A model generated the notes under the pieces. That model made no database searches. It saw only the letters and a program-made list of their open reading frames with translations, and had not been told where the DNA came from. A DNA stretch of 64,000 nucleotides from Oasisia sp. SBJ-2009 (Eukaryota; Annelida; Polychaeta; Sabellida; Siboglinidae). Numbering within the stretch: position 1 is the first letter of the stretch; each line of letters opens with the position of its first letter. Of this stretch, positions 1 to 41,500 are shown piece by piece. A program made the position numbers and the translations under genes. The stretch spans positions 44,212,830-44,276,829 of the forward strand of contig OZ024863.1 of the NCBI GenBank assembly GCA_964017155.1. Direction: 5' to 3'.

Positions 1-10
1 TTCGATCAGA
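1..10 (+). CDS. possible tail of an upstream RNF213-like exon (window edge)
   Basis: The first ten bases are followed directly by GTGAGT, a good splice donor. If this is an exon end, it stops in phase 0, matching the phase-0 start of the exon at 501. Only ten bases are visible, so this rests on the donor and the phase alone. Confidence 0.3.
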
Positions 11-500
11 GTGAGTTAAATAGCACAGCATAGCCTGGGGTACAAAGGGGCGTGCGGCGCCTTCATCCCTCCACTTTCGTGCAAAGGACTTGACGTCTCA
101 AGTGGGGATGCAGTTTTGGGTATTAGGAGCTTCGACGCAAATGCACTAGGAGGCCTTAATGGGTGCAGTTTGCTGTTGTGTGAGTCTTAATTGGGATGCA
201 AATATAATTTTTTATGAACCTGCAAATGGAGGCAAATTACGCAAGTAAAGAAATCTACAGATCAGAATACATTAGTATTATTTATTATACTAACTAACAA
301 TTGTCTTTTTCCGAAGGGTCGTGAACAATTAATTCAGACAACCAACACCACGTTAGACGTATATATTAAATTATTATATATTAAACATACTACATAGTTG
401 GGTGTTTTATTTTATTTGAAATTTTGAATACGGGACAATAGTTACTAGTTAGTGCACATATCCAATTAGCAATTGTGCAATTAATTTGTTTATTAAACAG

Positions 501-29299
<28,799 letters not shown>

Positions 29300-29556
29300 A
29301 CGTCATCCCACAAAGTGGATTATGACTCAGTATGAAGGAACACCGGAAGTGGACATAAGCGCACCTTCTGCATGGCGCAGACAATGAGCGCGGACCTTAT
29401 AATCCATAATTGTATTCCTTGACAAACGCTTTTGTATTACTTAATATAACCGATATAAATTGTTGCGCTAGTTTGGTTTGTAACCAATCATTGTTTAGAT
29501 TTGGAAGGAGGGTGTCTGTTCCTAGGTAATTATTTAATATTACGTTTCGATATAAT

Positions 29557-29562
29557 AATAAA
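29557..29562 (+). terminator. likely polyadenylation signal of the RNF213-like gene
   Basis: AATAAA about 260 nt after the stop codon, followed within 30 nt by a GT-rich stretch (ATGTTGAAGGTGTAGTG). Another AATAAA at 29295-29300 overlaps the stop codon itself and is less likely to be the main signal. Confidence 0.55.
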
Positions 29563-30729
29563 TATGTTGAAGGTGTAGTGCCTGTCAACTCATGTCTACT
29601 TTCATGTTAGCGCTTAACTATATTCGCAATTTAAAAGTGTCTACCTTACCTTGAAACACTTCCAGTTGGTAAACAAGATATCCAATTTCAAAACAAGCTT
29701 TATTGCCAATATTGCCTAAACACAATCCTGTTTGAAGTGCAACCATGTACCCTTTCCGCCCATTCAACACAGTAGAGTTCTTGATACAAATTATTGCGCT
29801 AGCTATTTCCGGGGACAGGAATAGAAACCCTCCATTCTATTGCGACTAACTGAATATAATGTTTGCTTATTATATTATATGGAATCATATCTCATTTGCG
29901 GTGGTGGTTTACGTCTAAATATATGTTCGTTTAATGTTACACTTATCATGCTAGCAGTGTTTATTACGGAGATCAATACAATATATCATTCGCGGTGGTG
30001 GTTTACGTCTAAGTATATGTTCGAATAATGTTACAGACATCATACTAGCAGTGTTTATTACCGAGATTTAATCAAGTATGCTTCGTGGCTAAAACACACA
30101 CACACCACACTCAAACATGCACGCACGTATGTGCCTTTGTAGGTTAACCTTTAGCCATGCAATTTAGCGTAACTACACCATCATTTTATATGTATTCATA
30201 ATCAACTATCATAATTATATTTGTAGTTATGGTTTCTAACTAGATATAGTTTCATTTTAATATATATGCTTTATGTCTTCCTGATAGCGAAAGCCGAGAT
30301 CAGTATCGCTTCATATGATGCTTTTAGTCCACGATAACGTTTAGAATCTTTCATTAAATATATGTTATTACAGTACACTTATAAATCGGTTGACGTGTTT
30401 CGCAAGAATGTTCTTCGTAACTTTCTAATAGCACACAGTGGTCACCGGTGTATGGAAAAAGTGGTCGCGCCATCGTTGTCAACGATACTAAAGTAGTCAC
30501 TTACAGTTACTGTGGTAATGAAGGCGTGCCAATGTTTTTATGCACTAATACTAATATATGATATAATAAGAATATATCAGCACTACTTAGATGTGTATTA
30601 AAATGGCATTTCAACTGTCATCCTTTGTTTCTCACACTGCACGTACGTGTTGTATGATTGCATATTTAATAATATCAACAGTATATATTAATTATCTAAT
30701 AAATGTATACACACACACATATATATATA

Positions 30730-30817
<88 letters not shown>

Positions 30818-31615
30818 CATAGTGTCATATTGATATTATTATATATCCAAGCATACTACCCAAAGTCTTCTCATCTTCTAATGCTTATTGAATTATAAAG
30901 GTTAGAACATTACTAATAGTTTGCGCTCTATACGATCACTACGAATGTGTGACGACCTCAGAGTGACAGTTTACTATTTTCCAGCAAACACAGAGAGTGT
31001 CACGAGTTATTTCGGTTATGGCCGCAGTCACAAATATTTCTACATGCGTTATTCGTTAAAGCAATTTCATATTACTATGGCAGTAAAGTAAGGTGTAACT
31101 GACCTATTGATCGTATGACCTGTGCCTAGCAAAAACAAAACTAAACACTAAACTAAATCCCGGCGTACACTACACAACATAGATTTTAGCTGAATGTTTG
31201 GACAATAAACTACAACTGTTGATAGATTTCGCACACTACACAACAAAGGTTTTGCATACGCTCACACTACCCAACAAATGTTGTCACTACCGCGATCCTA
31301 GTACGTATAGTTAAATTATACTAAATGCGTGCATGCAGGCTACAGATGGTGAATTCCGAAAACTAGATTAAAATTGTTTCGAATGAAAGAAAGCCCGCTA
31401 TAAATGCATTGGGTATGCTAATTTTGCTACGCTGAGAAGACTGCGGTGCTGGACTAAGCCATACATTCGTGAGCACGACGATAGGGACCGATTTCGGTTG
31501 ACATTTGACACGACCAAAAAAGAACTGGCCGATGCGGATTGTGTGAAAGAAACATTATTATTGACTCGGGCGCTAAAAAATGTATTATTATTATCATTTA
31601 CTACAAGGTTACTCT
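29563..31615. other. intergenic, no gene seen
   Basis: Contains an imperfect ~101-bp tandem duplication (about 29,892-30,065, with GCGGTGGTGGTTTACGTCTAA in both copies) and a compound (AT)n array (30,716-30,812). Around 31,430-31,590 a short readable frame (CWTKPYIREHDDRDRF) faintly resembles a PIF/Harbinger-associated N-terminus; too short to call. Confidence 0.6.
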
Positions 31616-31805
31616 ACTCCAGTTCACTCAGCTTTAGGAATTAGTACCTGGTTATAGACAGTGGTGGATATTTGTACGAACAACTTTCTCGCTTTAATTG
31701 CAGCGTGGTTGGATTCTTCCCAGAGAAGCTGAGATGGTGTTTGAATGAAAGGTGTGTCAGGGAGTGAAGTGTAAAAAGCTTTGAGCAGTCCTGAGGCTGG
31801 CGAAG
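31616..31805 (+). mobile_element. SINE fragment (3' part, no tRNA head)
   Basis: Matches the body of the SINE at 52,055-52,365: CCAGTTCACTCAGCT, TACCTGG-TATAG-CAGTGGTGGATAT, GCAGTCCTGAGG in the same order. Here on the + strand and truncated at its 5' end. Confidence 0.7.
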
Positions 31806-33600
31806 CTACCAGGGCGACGGCAAGCGTAACACTCCGGTGTGTGCGTGCGTGTACATGCGCGTGCATACGTGGTGTTCATGCATTTTCATTGTTGTCTCAC
31901 CCTATCGGATTTACTGAGGAGGGGGAGGCAAAAAATACATGTGTGCTCCCAATGACATTCCAGGGGGCAGCTACCACTCCACCACTTGTTCCCGTGTCTA
32001 TGTTACGGTACTAAAATAGCAGTGCCTAATAATAACTTTCAACCGAAACAGGCCTGTCTTTTGAATACTAGTTTCTGGTCGGATACTTCTACATATGTAG
32101 CCACTATTGCCGTATTTTTACTAGCATAAGCAGTGTAGGATGTAGACACAGTCAAGTGTGACATGTTTTGGTACTTTCTTATCGCCGAAGAGAAATAGGC
32201 CTACATCTTTATTGCAAATGACAACAGCATTTGTTCTCAACAAAGCGTTGTATGTTTTATTATTATTATTATTATACGAGGATAATTTCACTATATGTAT
32301 ATAAGTATAAATACGCTTGTGGCCAGTAATAATTAGTTATTATACTAAGCACACGGACACGTGACCATATCGTTCAGATGCCTCGAGTTTACTTTCGGAG
32401 CAAAGCGACCATCACATCACGTGACTCACAGGTATGTTCATTGGCGCAGTCCGTACAATACCCTGACCGACATCGCCGCAATGCGATACTGTTTTGTGAC
32501 TGTTAGTCAACTGCAAACAGTGACGAAGCGTGTCCGAGTTACGTAAGAAACGAGTACAGACGTTAATTCCGTGCCGCACAAACACGTATAGTTCTGCAAC
32601 GTCTGTACTGACGCGTCAAACGTTCTCTGGATGGGGTTAGTTCGACGAGTACCACACTCGTGTGCGAGGTCCTGGCGCGTCTCCCGCGCCGTTACTCTGG
32701 GTGAGCGACGTGGGCCACGGAGCCGAGCCGACGGTGTCGGTCCGTCGGCCTCTGTCGCTGACGAGCGAACGTTGTTGCAACTCTGGCTGCCTTCGATCTA
32801 AAGCCAAAACTTAAATTAGAATGTATAATTATGTATCGCTTCATGGTTTCACCTGTGAAGGTCGTTACGCCATGAAGCGTACACACCCTGGCACGTACGG
32901 AACGTTTTTGGTAGATATTTCGTGGCTATTTCCGCCCATAAACATAGAACAAACCGATAATAACTATCAAAACTAAACAATTGCTGCTGTACAGGCACCA
33001 AAGGTAATGTGAAAACACCATCACTTCGGTTTGTGATCTTTACCATTTCCCGTGACTCGGGTAGAATGTCGTTGATGATCCCTAAAGGTACAACTGCCAC
33101 ATCGAAACGTCAAATAAAGATGTTTTACATGTAGGCATACCTATACTAAGAAGATGCAACCGAAATATTACCTTTGTATTGCTTTTGTAGTGGCTCTTTC
33201 TATGTTCCTTCCTGTGACGTTACGTCTTGCCATAACAAAGGTTGAACAGTTTCCGACATATAAACATAAAATATGGGTAATATTATTTATTGCCAAGCAC
33301 TGTGGAGATCTGAAAGACAAACATCAGTTAAAAATGACGGATAAAAATTGTACAGTGTGTAATCGTAGATGTGGAGAGAGCAATTGTGTAAAATCTACAT
33401 TTTGTTTCACGCTCTGTCTTCAGTTTCCATTGACGTCACGGCTGTAGCTTTGCATATACAACAGAAAAGCAATAGCATTAACAAAACAGTGGAGCATAAG
33501 AGCTGAAAAGCAATACGAATTAGTTAAGCCTTACCTACAAAACTAATAATAATTCAAACCTACTGCTGTCGTCACAGAAGTACCCTTTTTCATACTCTTC
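31806..33600. other. intergenic, no gene seen
   Basis: Includes a GC- and CpG-richer patch at about 32,620-32,800, unlike its AT-rich surroundings, that might be an old promoter or retrogene trace. No coding gene was recognised. A 97-codon frame at 33,154-33,447 begins with a hydrophobic stretch but has no other support. Confidence 0.5.
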
Positions 33601-33685
33601 ATTCCGATGTCCAGTGACGTCAAAGCACCTGGAAACATAAAGAAAACAAAGTTAGTAGAGCAAGGGAAACTTGATTATGTTAATT

Positions 33686-34001
33686 TCTGGGTCTTCTTCT
33701 GCTCCATCTTCTGTGTCCACTTCTGCGTCCCTTTCAGTGTCCTCTTTTGCGTCCTCTTCTGTTCCATCTTCTGCGTCCCCTTCTGCGTCCTCTTCCAGCA
33801 TGTTTTGGTCCTCTTCTGCGTCCTCTTCTGCTCCATCTTCTGCGTCCCCTTCTGCGTCCTATTCCAGCATTTTGGGTCCTCTTCTGCGTCTTCTTCTGTT
33901 CCATCTTCTGCGTCCTCTTCTGCGTCTGCTTCTGCGTCCGTTTCTGCGTCCTCTTCTGCTCCATCTTCTGCGTCCGCTTCTGCGTCCTCTTCTGGGTCAC
34001 A
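33686..34001. repeat. CT-rich minisatellite (TCTTCTGCG/TCCTCTTCTG units)
   Basis: Degenerate repeats of 9-18 bp built from TCTGCGTCC and TTCTGCTCCATC. All six frames stay largely open because stops are excluded by composition, so the Ser/Ala-rich and Arg/Gln/Glu-rich frames are not evidence of a protein. Confidence 0.85.
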
Positions 34002-34323
34002 TAAGATAATAATTAGCGACATACCTTTTGATCGATACACCGCTTTCCAGTGTGTGCTGCCATCTCGGCTGTCGATCTGTATCTGAAATACAAAGACAAA
34101 TCAACATAACCGGCAAGTAATATGCTGCCCCGTGACTTGGTTACAGTTGGTAGAGACTCTTTCCGGGTACTGGCAGCCAATCTGCGCCCGTGAGTAGCCA
34201 AGCAGAGCAGGGACGACTAGACCGTGTTGTTAGATTTACGGCTACATGATCACATATTGCTAGCAGCTCATAAATAGGTATTAATTAATGTAAACGTATG
34301 AATGCATTATGGTATGGAATGTT

Positions 34324-34500
34324 GATAGGGAGAGAGATAGGGGGAGAGAGAGATAGAGAGAGATAGAGAGATACAGACCGACAGACCGACAGACCGACAG
34401 ACCGACAGACAGACAGACAGACAGACAGAGAGAGAGAGGGGGGGGGGAGAGAGACAGAGACAGAGAGAGACAGAGAGAGAGAGACAGAGACAGAGCGCGC
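34324..34500. repeat. (GA)n / (GACA/GACC)n purine-rich repeat
   Basis: GAGA and ATAG runs, then ACAGACCG units, then a short poly-G and more GA. Confidence 0.93.
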
Positions 34501-34604
34501 CTATATTATAATTCTTTATTGCGTTGGAAATAATAATGAGAAAAAATACGCAGTGAACTAAAATGACAACCGGAAAAAATTAACGAGAATAGAGCGTCTG
34601 TACA

Positions 34605-34804
34605 GGCGACGCTGAACAGTTCAGTGACTTTTCGGTAAAGTGACGTCATAAAAGGCAATCTAAATGCTCTTATTAAGAACTATGAAAGTAAACCTTATTT
34701 GACACTTTGCTATTTATCGTTGTGATGCTACAGTGAGTGACAAAACACATCAGTAAACACTGTTCGTTTAGCTTTGCCCGCTCTCTGAACTGTTCAGCGT
34801 CGCC
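34605..34804. repeat. 20-bp perfect inverted repeat, 160 bp apart
   Basis: GGCGACGCTGAACAGTTCAG at 34605-34624 and its exact complement at 34785-34804. It may mark a small non-autonomous element; no internal gene. Confidence 0.6.
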
Positions 34805-35535
34805 ATGATGTTGCCGCCGCAACAACACTCAACAATCGACTTGAGATATCGTACGGCATACCTTTCCGCGTTGACCATGCTTGAAACATCGCTATCATTT
34901 AAACAGACCTACCTCTCAGATGTGTATGCAAGCTTATTCATATGTTGGGATCGAACACAAATACGTTTCTTCCCGAATACAACGGCGCCTCGCCTGTGCC
35001 TCCTCGATCATTCGCCGTGGATACTGGAAACCAGTGTTGACGTCATTTCCGCGCCAGCAGTCACGTGCGCGTTACTATCGCTTAAACGACGAACGCGCGA
35101 AACCCGTTCTACAGATTTACGTAAGGTCATCCCCAGTCTCCAAACAGAGGTTCTCTTCCGATCGCTCTGTAGCGAAAAATCCTGCCACTGAAAAATAGAT
35201 GTGCAATACAATTTTAATAAAGCACCATGGCATAACAATAAATTCAAAGCATAATCTATGTTAGTGGTTATGCAGAAGCAGACAGTCTACTCTTATTTTT
35301 TAAAGATGTGCAAAATGGTACAATATTGTAGACAGTTATTCAAAATAAGAGTGATCTAAATGTTTAGTACGACATAGGCCAAAGATATTTGCCTGCATTT
35401 CGTTCTGCAAAAGGGTATCTTTCATGTATGCTAGTTGACAAAATAAATACGTCATTAAATAAGGCAGGTAGCATACCCTTATAATGCTTGAACATTAAAA
35501 TACAGCATAGGTATATGTTTATCTGATATATATTT
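34805..35535. other. intergenic, no gene seen
   Basis: Open frames of about 100-130 codons at 34,805-35,198 overlap in two frames and show no recognisable domain. Confidence 0.5.
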
Positions 35536-36277
35536 ACACAAGTGGGTAAATGCTTCAAGGATGAAGCAGGACTGGGGCAATATGAATGGGAGTGGGACTA
35601 CTACAGGGTAAATGCTTCGCAGCTAAACACGTATGAGACACGAATTAAAGTAAGGAGATAAGCCCCCTCCCCCCGCCCCCTACCCCCTCCCCCGCCCCCC
35701 TCCTTCCGACTGTCCCCAGTCCAGCCGCCGTCCTCTCCCTTCCCCGTTCATTCATATTTCCGGCTGAAATGTGCGCTGGCACGCTGTCCGTGGCAGGCTT
35801 GGCTCCGTGTTCGTCCTACCACCAATCAGAATTTGAGCCCAGGCCGTCACCAGTTGTTGAATGCCCCCCCCCCCGATTTTGCCGCATGTTCGCCTATTTT
35901 CCACCCCAAATCAAAATTATGCGATCTCGCCCCTCCCTGAAACGAAATGATGGTGACGCTCTAACGTATATTCGACATGGGATGTGACCGTCGGTGGTGA
36001 GGAACGTTCTGCAGTGGCGCAATTTCAGACGGAAATATGAATGAACGGGGAAGGGAGAGGATGGCGGCTGGACTGGGGACAGTCGGAAGGAGGTGGGCGG
36101 GGGGAGGGGTAGTGGGCGGGGGGAGGGGTAGGGGGCGGGGGAGGGGGCTTGTCTCCTTACTTTAACTCGTGTTTCATACGTGTTTTTGCTGCGAATCATT
36201 TACCCTGGAGTAGTCCCACTCCCATTCATATTACCCCAGTCCTGCTTCAACCCTTGAAGCATTTCCCCACTTGTTTT
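35536..36277. repeat. large palindrome (~240-bp inverted arms, ~240-bp spacer)
   Basis: Left arm about 35,536-35,772 and right arm about 36,013-36,277 are inverted copies. Matching landmarks: AAGTGGG-AAATGCTTCAAGG, GAAGCAGGACTGGGG, ATATGAATGGGAGTGGGACTA, a C-rich/G-rich block, and CCGTTCATTCATATTTCC. The right arm is longer in its G-rich block. The spacer is GC-richer and has no recognised gene. Fits a foldback transposon or an inverted duplication. Confidence 0.88.
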
Positions 36278-36435
36278 ATTCCTTTACCCGCGAAGCCAAC
36301 ATCTGTACATGCAATAGTTGCTGGAAAATGGTGGCGCCACACTACGGAGTTTTCTCGAGTAAGTGACATTAATTACATAAACGCCACCACGATAACCTGG
36401 CGCTGCTGTCGCTAACGTTTGAACACAGCGAAAGT

Positions 36436-36823
36436 CGAACGTTTGAAACATCAAAAACTCGAGTTGAGGGACGAAACTCAAAAATCGACCATTTTGCATA
36501 TTCGAGGCTTGCTCTGGGCTTTCCAAAATGGTATAGCACATGTCTGTAGCTATGCCCAATCGCTGGATCAATTCGTATCACCTTAGTGTTTAGGAAACTC
36601 CATTCCATTCATAGTAGGAAAGGTACGGCAAAAAGTTTGAAACATCGAAAACTCGAGTTGAGGGACGAAAATCAAAAATCGACGATTTTGCATATTCGAG
36701 GCTTGCTCTGGGCTTTCCAAAATGGTACATAGGCCTATCTGTAGCTATTCCCAATCGCTGGATCAATTCTTATCACTTTAGTACGTGTTTAGGAAACTCC
36801 ATTCCATTCATATTAGGAAGGGT
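36436..36823. repeat. 194-bp tandem duplication
   Basis: Two copies (about 36,436-36,629 and 36,630-36,823), each with GTTTGAAACATC-AAAACTCGAG, TTTGCATATTCGAGGCTTGC and GGAAACTCCATTCCATTCAT. Copy 2 runs straight into the CTTAC array; copy 1 ends at the matching point GGTAC without it. Confidence 0.9.
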
Positions 36824-37183
36824 ACCTTACCTTACCTTACCTTACCTTACCTTACCTTACCTTACCTTACCTTACCTTACCTTACCTTACCTTACCTTAC
36901 CTTACCTTACCTTACCTTACCTTACCTTACCTTACCTTACCTTACCTTACCTTACCTTACCTTACCTTACCTTACCTTACCTTACCTTACCTTACCTTAC
37001 CTTACCTTAATTACCTTACCTTACCTTACCTTACCTTACCTTACCTTACCTTACCTTACCTTACCTTACCTTACCTTACCTTACCTTACCTTACCTTACC
37101 TTACCTTACCTTACCTTACCTTACCTTACCTTACCTTACCTTACCTTACCTTACCTTACCTTACCTTACCTTACCTTACCTTA
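36824..37183. repeat. (CTTAC)n pentanucleotide array, about 72 units
   Basis: Perfect array except for one interruption near 37,009 (TTAATTACC) that splits it into two near-equal halves. Open in every frame as a LTLPY-type artefact. Confidence 0.98.
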
Positions 37184-38540
37184 GGACGGTTCAGATCGTA
37201 GGATTCTGTATTCCTCTGTGATCAGCTCTTCGTTTTCATTATCTATTAATATTAAATCGCATGTTCCGGTTCTATTGTTAGTAATTCTCAACGGTGCTTC
37301 GAAGTCATATAAAATATCCTGGTTATACCAAAATGTGTCTAGTCGTGTTTAAAATGAATTAAATTAAATTAAATGCCGTACCCTTCCTGAATCTGCAGTG
37401 GTGATCTGCGTGATCAAAAAATCCTACATGACTATAATGATGCGCAAAAGTCTCTTTTGCAATACATAATATGTTTTATCTAGATATACTTTCAGGGCCC
37501 ATAATGGGTAGATAAGCATATAATACATATTTAACAAGTCTTATGTAATTTGTACTGTGGGACACCGTTTTTTGTAATTTGCTCCAGTAGGGCCTATAAT
37601 GTAGACCCAGAAATTTATATCTTGCTTACAGTGTAAATTGTTTTGTCTATGACAAATGTTAGTATCCATCTCTCTTATAACTGTAAACACTAACTAGGGA
37701 AAGTCTGATTATTACAACCAAAACAAAAGTCCTATATTTTTAATTAATAATAGAATATATAATATAATTAATAAATTAAACTTATATTAACACAAAATAA
37801 ATAGAAATACAAATTTGCAGTTGTTTATAAAAAATTATTACGGCAGTGTCCGTGAGGTGGCATCATTGTATAGATCACGCGGATACCAAACAAAAGCCGT
37901 TAATTGGGCCAGACTGTCTTCTCGGCGTAGTTCCGCAGCCGATCGACAGTCGGTTAATCGTCGGTTAATCGACACTGATCGTTGTCGTTGTCCCGTTGAC
38001 GTTTTCGTTCATAAAATATCCCATTTCTAATCTAAGTTTATGTGTTCTTCGTTCTTCTTCGTTCGTATACTCCAAACAGCCCCTTCTGGGACTAACATAG
38101 GAGTGTGTTTAAGCAGCATGTATGGCATCATGTATATGTCGGCATGTATATCATATGTATATTATTATGTATGGGTTTCGACGCTGATGAATGTGTATAT
38201 ATTATAATTGTCCTGTGCCAGGTGTGAAGATGCTAGAAAAAGTACATACATAAAATCGAGTAAAGTATCAGCGATAATCAGGAGTCGAGGCGCAAGTAAA
38301 AACACAGACCACGTCCACAGCTTAGACAACTAGAACTGTAGAAATGTGACACAATTCCTACCCAAAATACATAGATAGTTGGAGCTACCAACATAACAAC
38401 TGCATAACAATAGATGCAATGTTTTTCACGGCTATGTACATGTGTGATATTCTATAACGCAATTCAACGTTATCATCATTTTAAAATAAATGTGAGAATG
38501 CGGAGGCTGGTCCAGCGTCAGACCACATAAGAGAGAGAAA
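37184..38540. other. intergenic, no gene seen
   Basis: AT-rich. No gene, element or clear repeat recognised. Confidence 0.55.
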
Positions 38541-41500
38541 GGTATGTAATATTTATATTATATTCTCCTAAATAATGTTGAGTTGAATATTTTTCTGTTT
38601 TAGGGATTTAGGGAAGAGGATGAACGTACTAGAAGAAGATCCAGAACACGAATGAGAGGAGGGAGAAGAGGATTGAGAAGAGGAACCAGGAAGAGGAAGA
38701 AGAGGAGCGAGAAGAGGACTGAAAAGAGGAAGAAGATAACAAGAAGAAGAAATAAGAAGAGGACTATCAAACAAAAGGTATGTTTCTAATTGCATTATTG
38801 AAGACATGTTTCACACATTTTACTAACTATTCATTTACTGTTTATAGATGGATGAAGGATGGAGGATGCAGATGACGATAACTGAGAATGATTGAGAACC
38901 CGAACAGGAACGTTTGTGTGAAAAAAGATGAGTATGAAACAAAGTGTACATCCACAATTGAACCTTTATAAGACTCAACAAAATTGATTGATTTATCTAA
39001 TTTGTACTACTGTTTCTTGACGAGTTTCACTTATTCCTGGTTCTGTTTTCAGAGTGAAAAAATAAGACTCAGAAAAGATAACTCTGAAGATGCAAGTGAA
39101 GGTGATTCAGAGGAAAATACAGCAGGGGAACAATCTTGACATAGAACTAAAAGATAAGTATGAAACAAGAGTACACAATTAAGATGTCTCTCACTTGTTC
39201 ATTTACTGTTTACCGATGGAGAAACAAACGGGGGAGGAAAACACGAACCTGAAGAAGAAACTTCACGTGAAACAAAAAGATAAATATGAAATAAAGGGTA
39301 CACCCACAGTCACAACTGCATAAGAGACAACTGTTTCTGTTTTCAGATTTAAAATGTAGCCACCGAAGAGAACTGTGAAGTTGCCGCTGAAACAGTAGTG
39401 AAGTATGAAACAAAAGTACATCATTCATTGCAGCAACAGGAATATAGGATTCTAGAATTGCAATTAGTGTTCATGTTGTAATTCCTGCATATCATATTTT
39501 CTTATCTTATTCAATTGTTCCTTTTTCTTTTCAGATGGGGATGCAGAGGAACAAAGACGGGATCAAGGAAAGGAAAAATTAGGGGAGTAAGGAGAGGGAC
39601 AAATAGAAGAACAAGGGCAGGAACCACAAACACGATCCCAAAGTTCTGAATCAAACAAAAGGTATGTCATATTTTATATTACAACATTTTTTCTGAATGT
39701 TTCTTCTGTTTTATATTGGGATAATAGGATGTACCAGAAGTAGAGGAACCAGAAAATAAAGAAGACCTAGAAGAGAAATCTTAAGAAGAGGAATCATCAG
39801 AAGAGGAAGAAGAAGATGTCCTAGAAGATGTATCATCACAAGAGGAATCGTGACAAGACGACCATGAAGAAGATTATCAAACAAATTGGAAATCTGCAAT
39901 TGCATTTAATACATGTCACTCACTTATTAATTTACTGTTTACAGATGGAGAAGAAAACAGCATAGAGGAGAACAGGAACCTGAAGAGGAACCATCAGGTG
40001 AAACAAAAACATAAGTATGAAACAAAGGGTACATTCACAGTTGCAACAGCAAGAGGGAATACTATTGTTTGATGACTATGTTTGTGATTTCAGATGGGAA
40101 AAAGAAGACACAGAAGAGAACTATAAAGCTGAAGGTGATCAAGAGGAAAATAGAGCTGGGCAACAACCTTGATGAGTAACGAAAGGTTCAGTATAAATGA
40201 AAATTACATAATTAAATGTAGAATGTCAATTAACGTTTCTGTTAATTCTGTTGTATTTCCTGCATATAGTATTTTCAAATCTTATTCAGTGCTCCTCTTT
40301 CTCTTTTCAGGTGGGGAAGGAAAGGAACAAAGAGGGGATCAAGAAGAAGATCAAGGAGGGTAATAAGGAGAGGAACAAAGAGAGGGACAAACAGCGGAAC
40401 AAGGAAAGAAACCACGAAGGCGATCCCAAAGTTTTAATTCATAGGAAAGGTATGTAATATTTTATATTATAATTTACAAAAATATGTTTTGTTGAATGTT
40501 TTTCTGTTTTATATTGGGGAAGAAGATGTAGAAGAGGAATCATCACAAGAGGAATAAGACGAGGACCCAGGAGAGAAAGAAGAGGACCAGAAGAGAAGAG
40601 AATTCATCAGAAGAGAAATGGGCAAACAAGGAATCATCAGAAAAAAGGAATCCTGAGAAGAGGATTCGTGAGTACAGGAGCAAGCAGAAGAAATCCAAAT
40701 AAATGTTAGGTCTGCAATTGCCTTTCTGAAGACATGTTTCTCACTTATTTATTTATTGTTTGCAGATGGAAAAGAAAACGGCAGACAGGAGAACAAGAAC
40801 CTGAAGAGGAAACTTCACATGAAACAAAGAGATGAGTATGAATCAAAGGTTACATCCACTGTTGCAAGTGCATGAAAGGCTACTGTTGTTTGATGACTTT
40901 CACTTATTCCTGTTTCTATTTTCAAATCGAAAAAAAAGCAGCAGAGAACTGAGAAGATGACGGTGAGGATGATCCAGAGAAAAACACAGCAGGGGAAAAA
41001 CCGTGATGAGGAACTAAAAGATAAGTGTGAAAGACATGTATATAATTAATTGTAGCAACAGGCAGACATGATTCTAGAATTGCAATTAATGCTTCTATTG
41101 TATTTTCTGCATATCGTCTTTTCAAATGATATTAAGTTATTCCTTTTCATCTTTTCAGATGGAGAAGGAGACGAACAAGGGGGGCTCAAGGAGAAGAACA
41201 AGGGGGGGCTCAAGGAGAAGAACAAGGGGGGCTCAAGGAGAAGAACAAGGGGGGCTCAAGGAGAAGAACAAGGGGGGGCTCAAAGAGAAGAACAAGGGGG
41301 GGCTCAAGGAGAAGAACAAGGGGGGCTCAAGGAGAAGAACAAGGGGGGCTCAAGGAGAAGAACAAGGGGGGGGGGCTCAAGGAGAAGAACAAGGGGGGGG
41401 CTCAAGGAGAAGAACAAGGGGGGCTCAAGGAGAAGAACAAGGGGGCTCAAGGAGAAGAACAAGGGGGGCTCAAGGAGAAGAACAAGGGGGGCTCAAGGAG

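Noticed and set aside
31430..31600. PIF/Harbinger-associated gene fragment
   Set aside because: Only about 20 residues look suggestive (CWTKPYIREHDDRDRF); no transposase and no terminal repeats established.
33154..33447. 97-codon frame with a signal-peptide-like start and Cys-rich end
   Set aside because: Starts plausibly but has no domain, no splice or promoter context, and lies among random frames of similar length.
34805..35198. Two overlapping 105-128-codon frames
   Set aside because: They overlap in different frames, contain no motif, and are near the length expected in GC-richer DNA.
36824..37183. (CTTAC)n as an internal telomeric repeat
   Set aside because: The unit is TAAGG on the other strand, not TTAGG or TTAGGG; it grows from the neighbouring GGTACC sequence.
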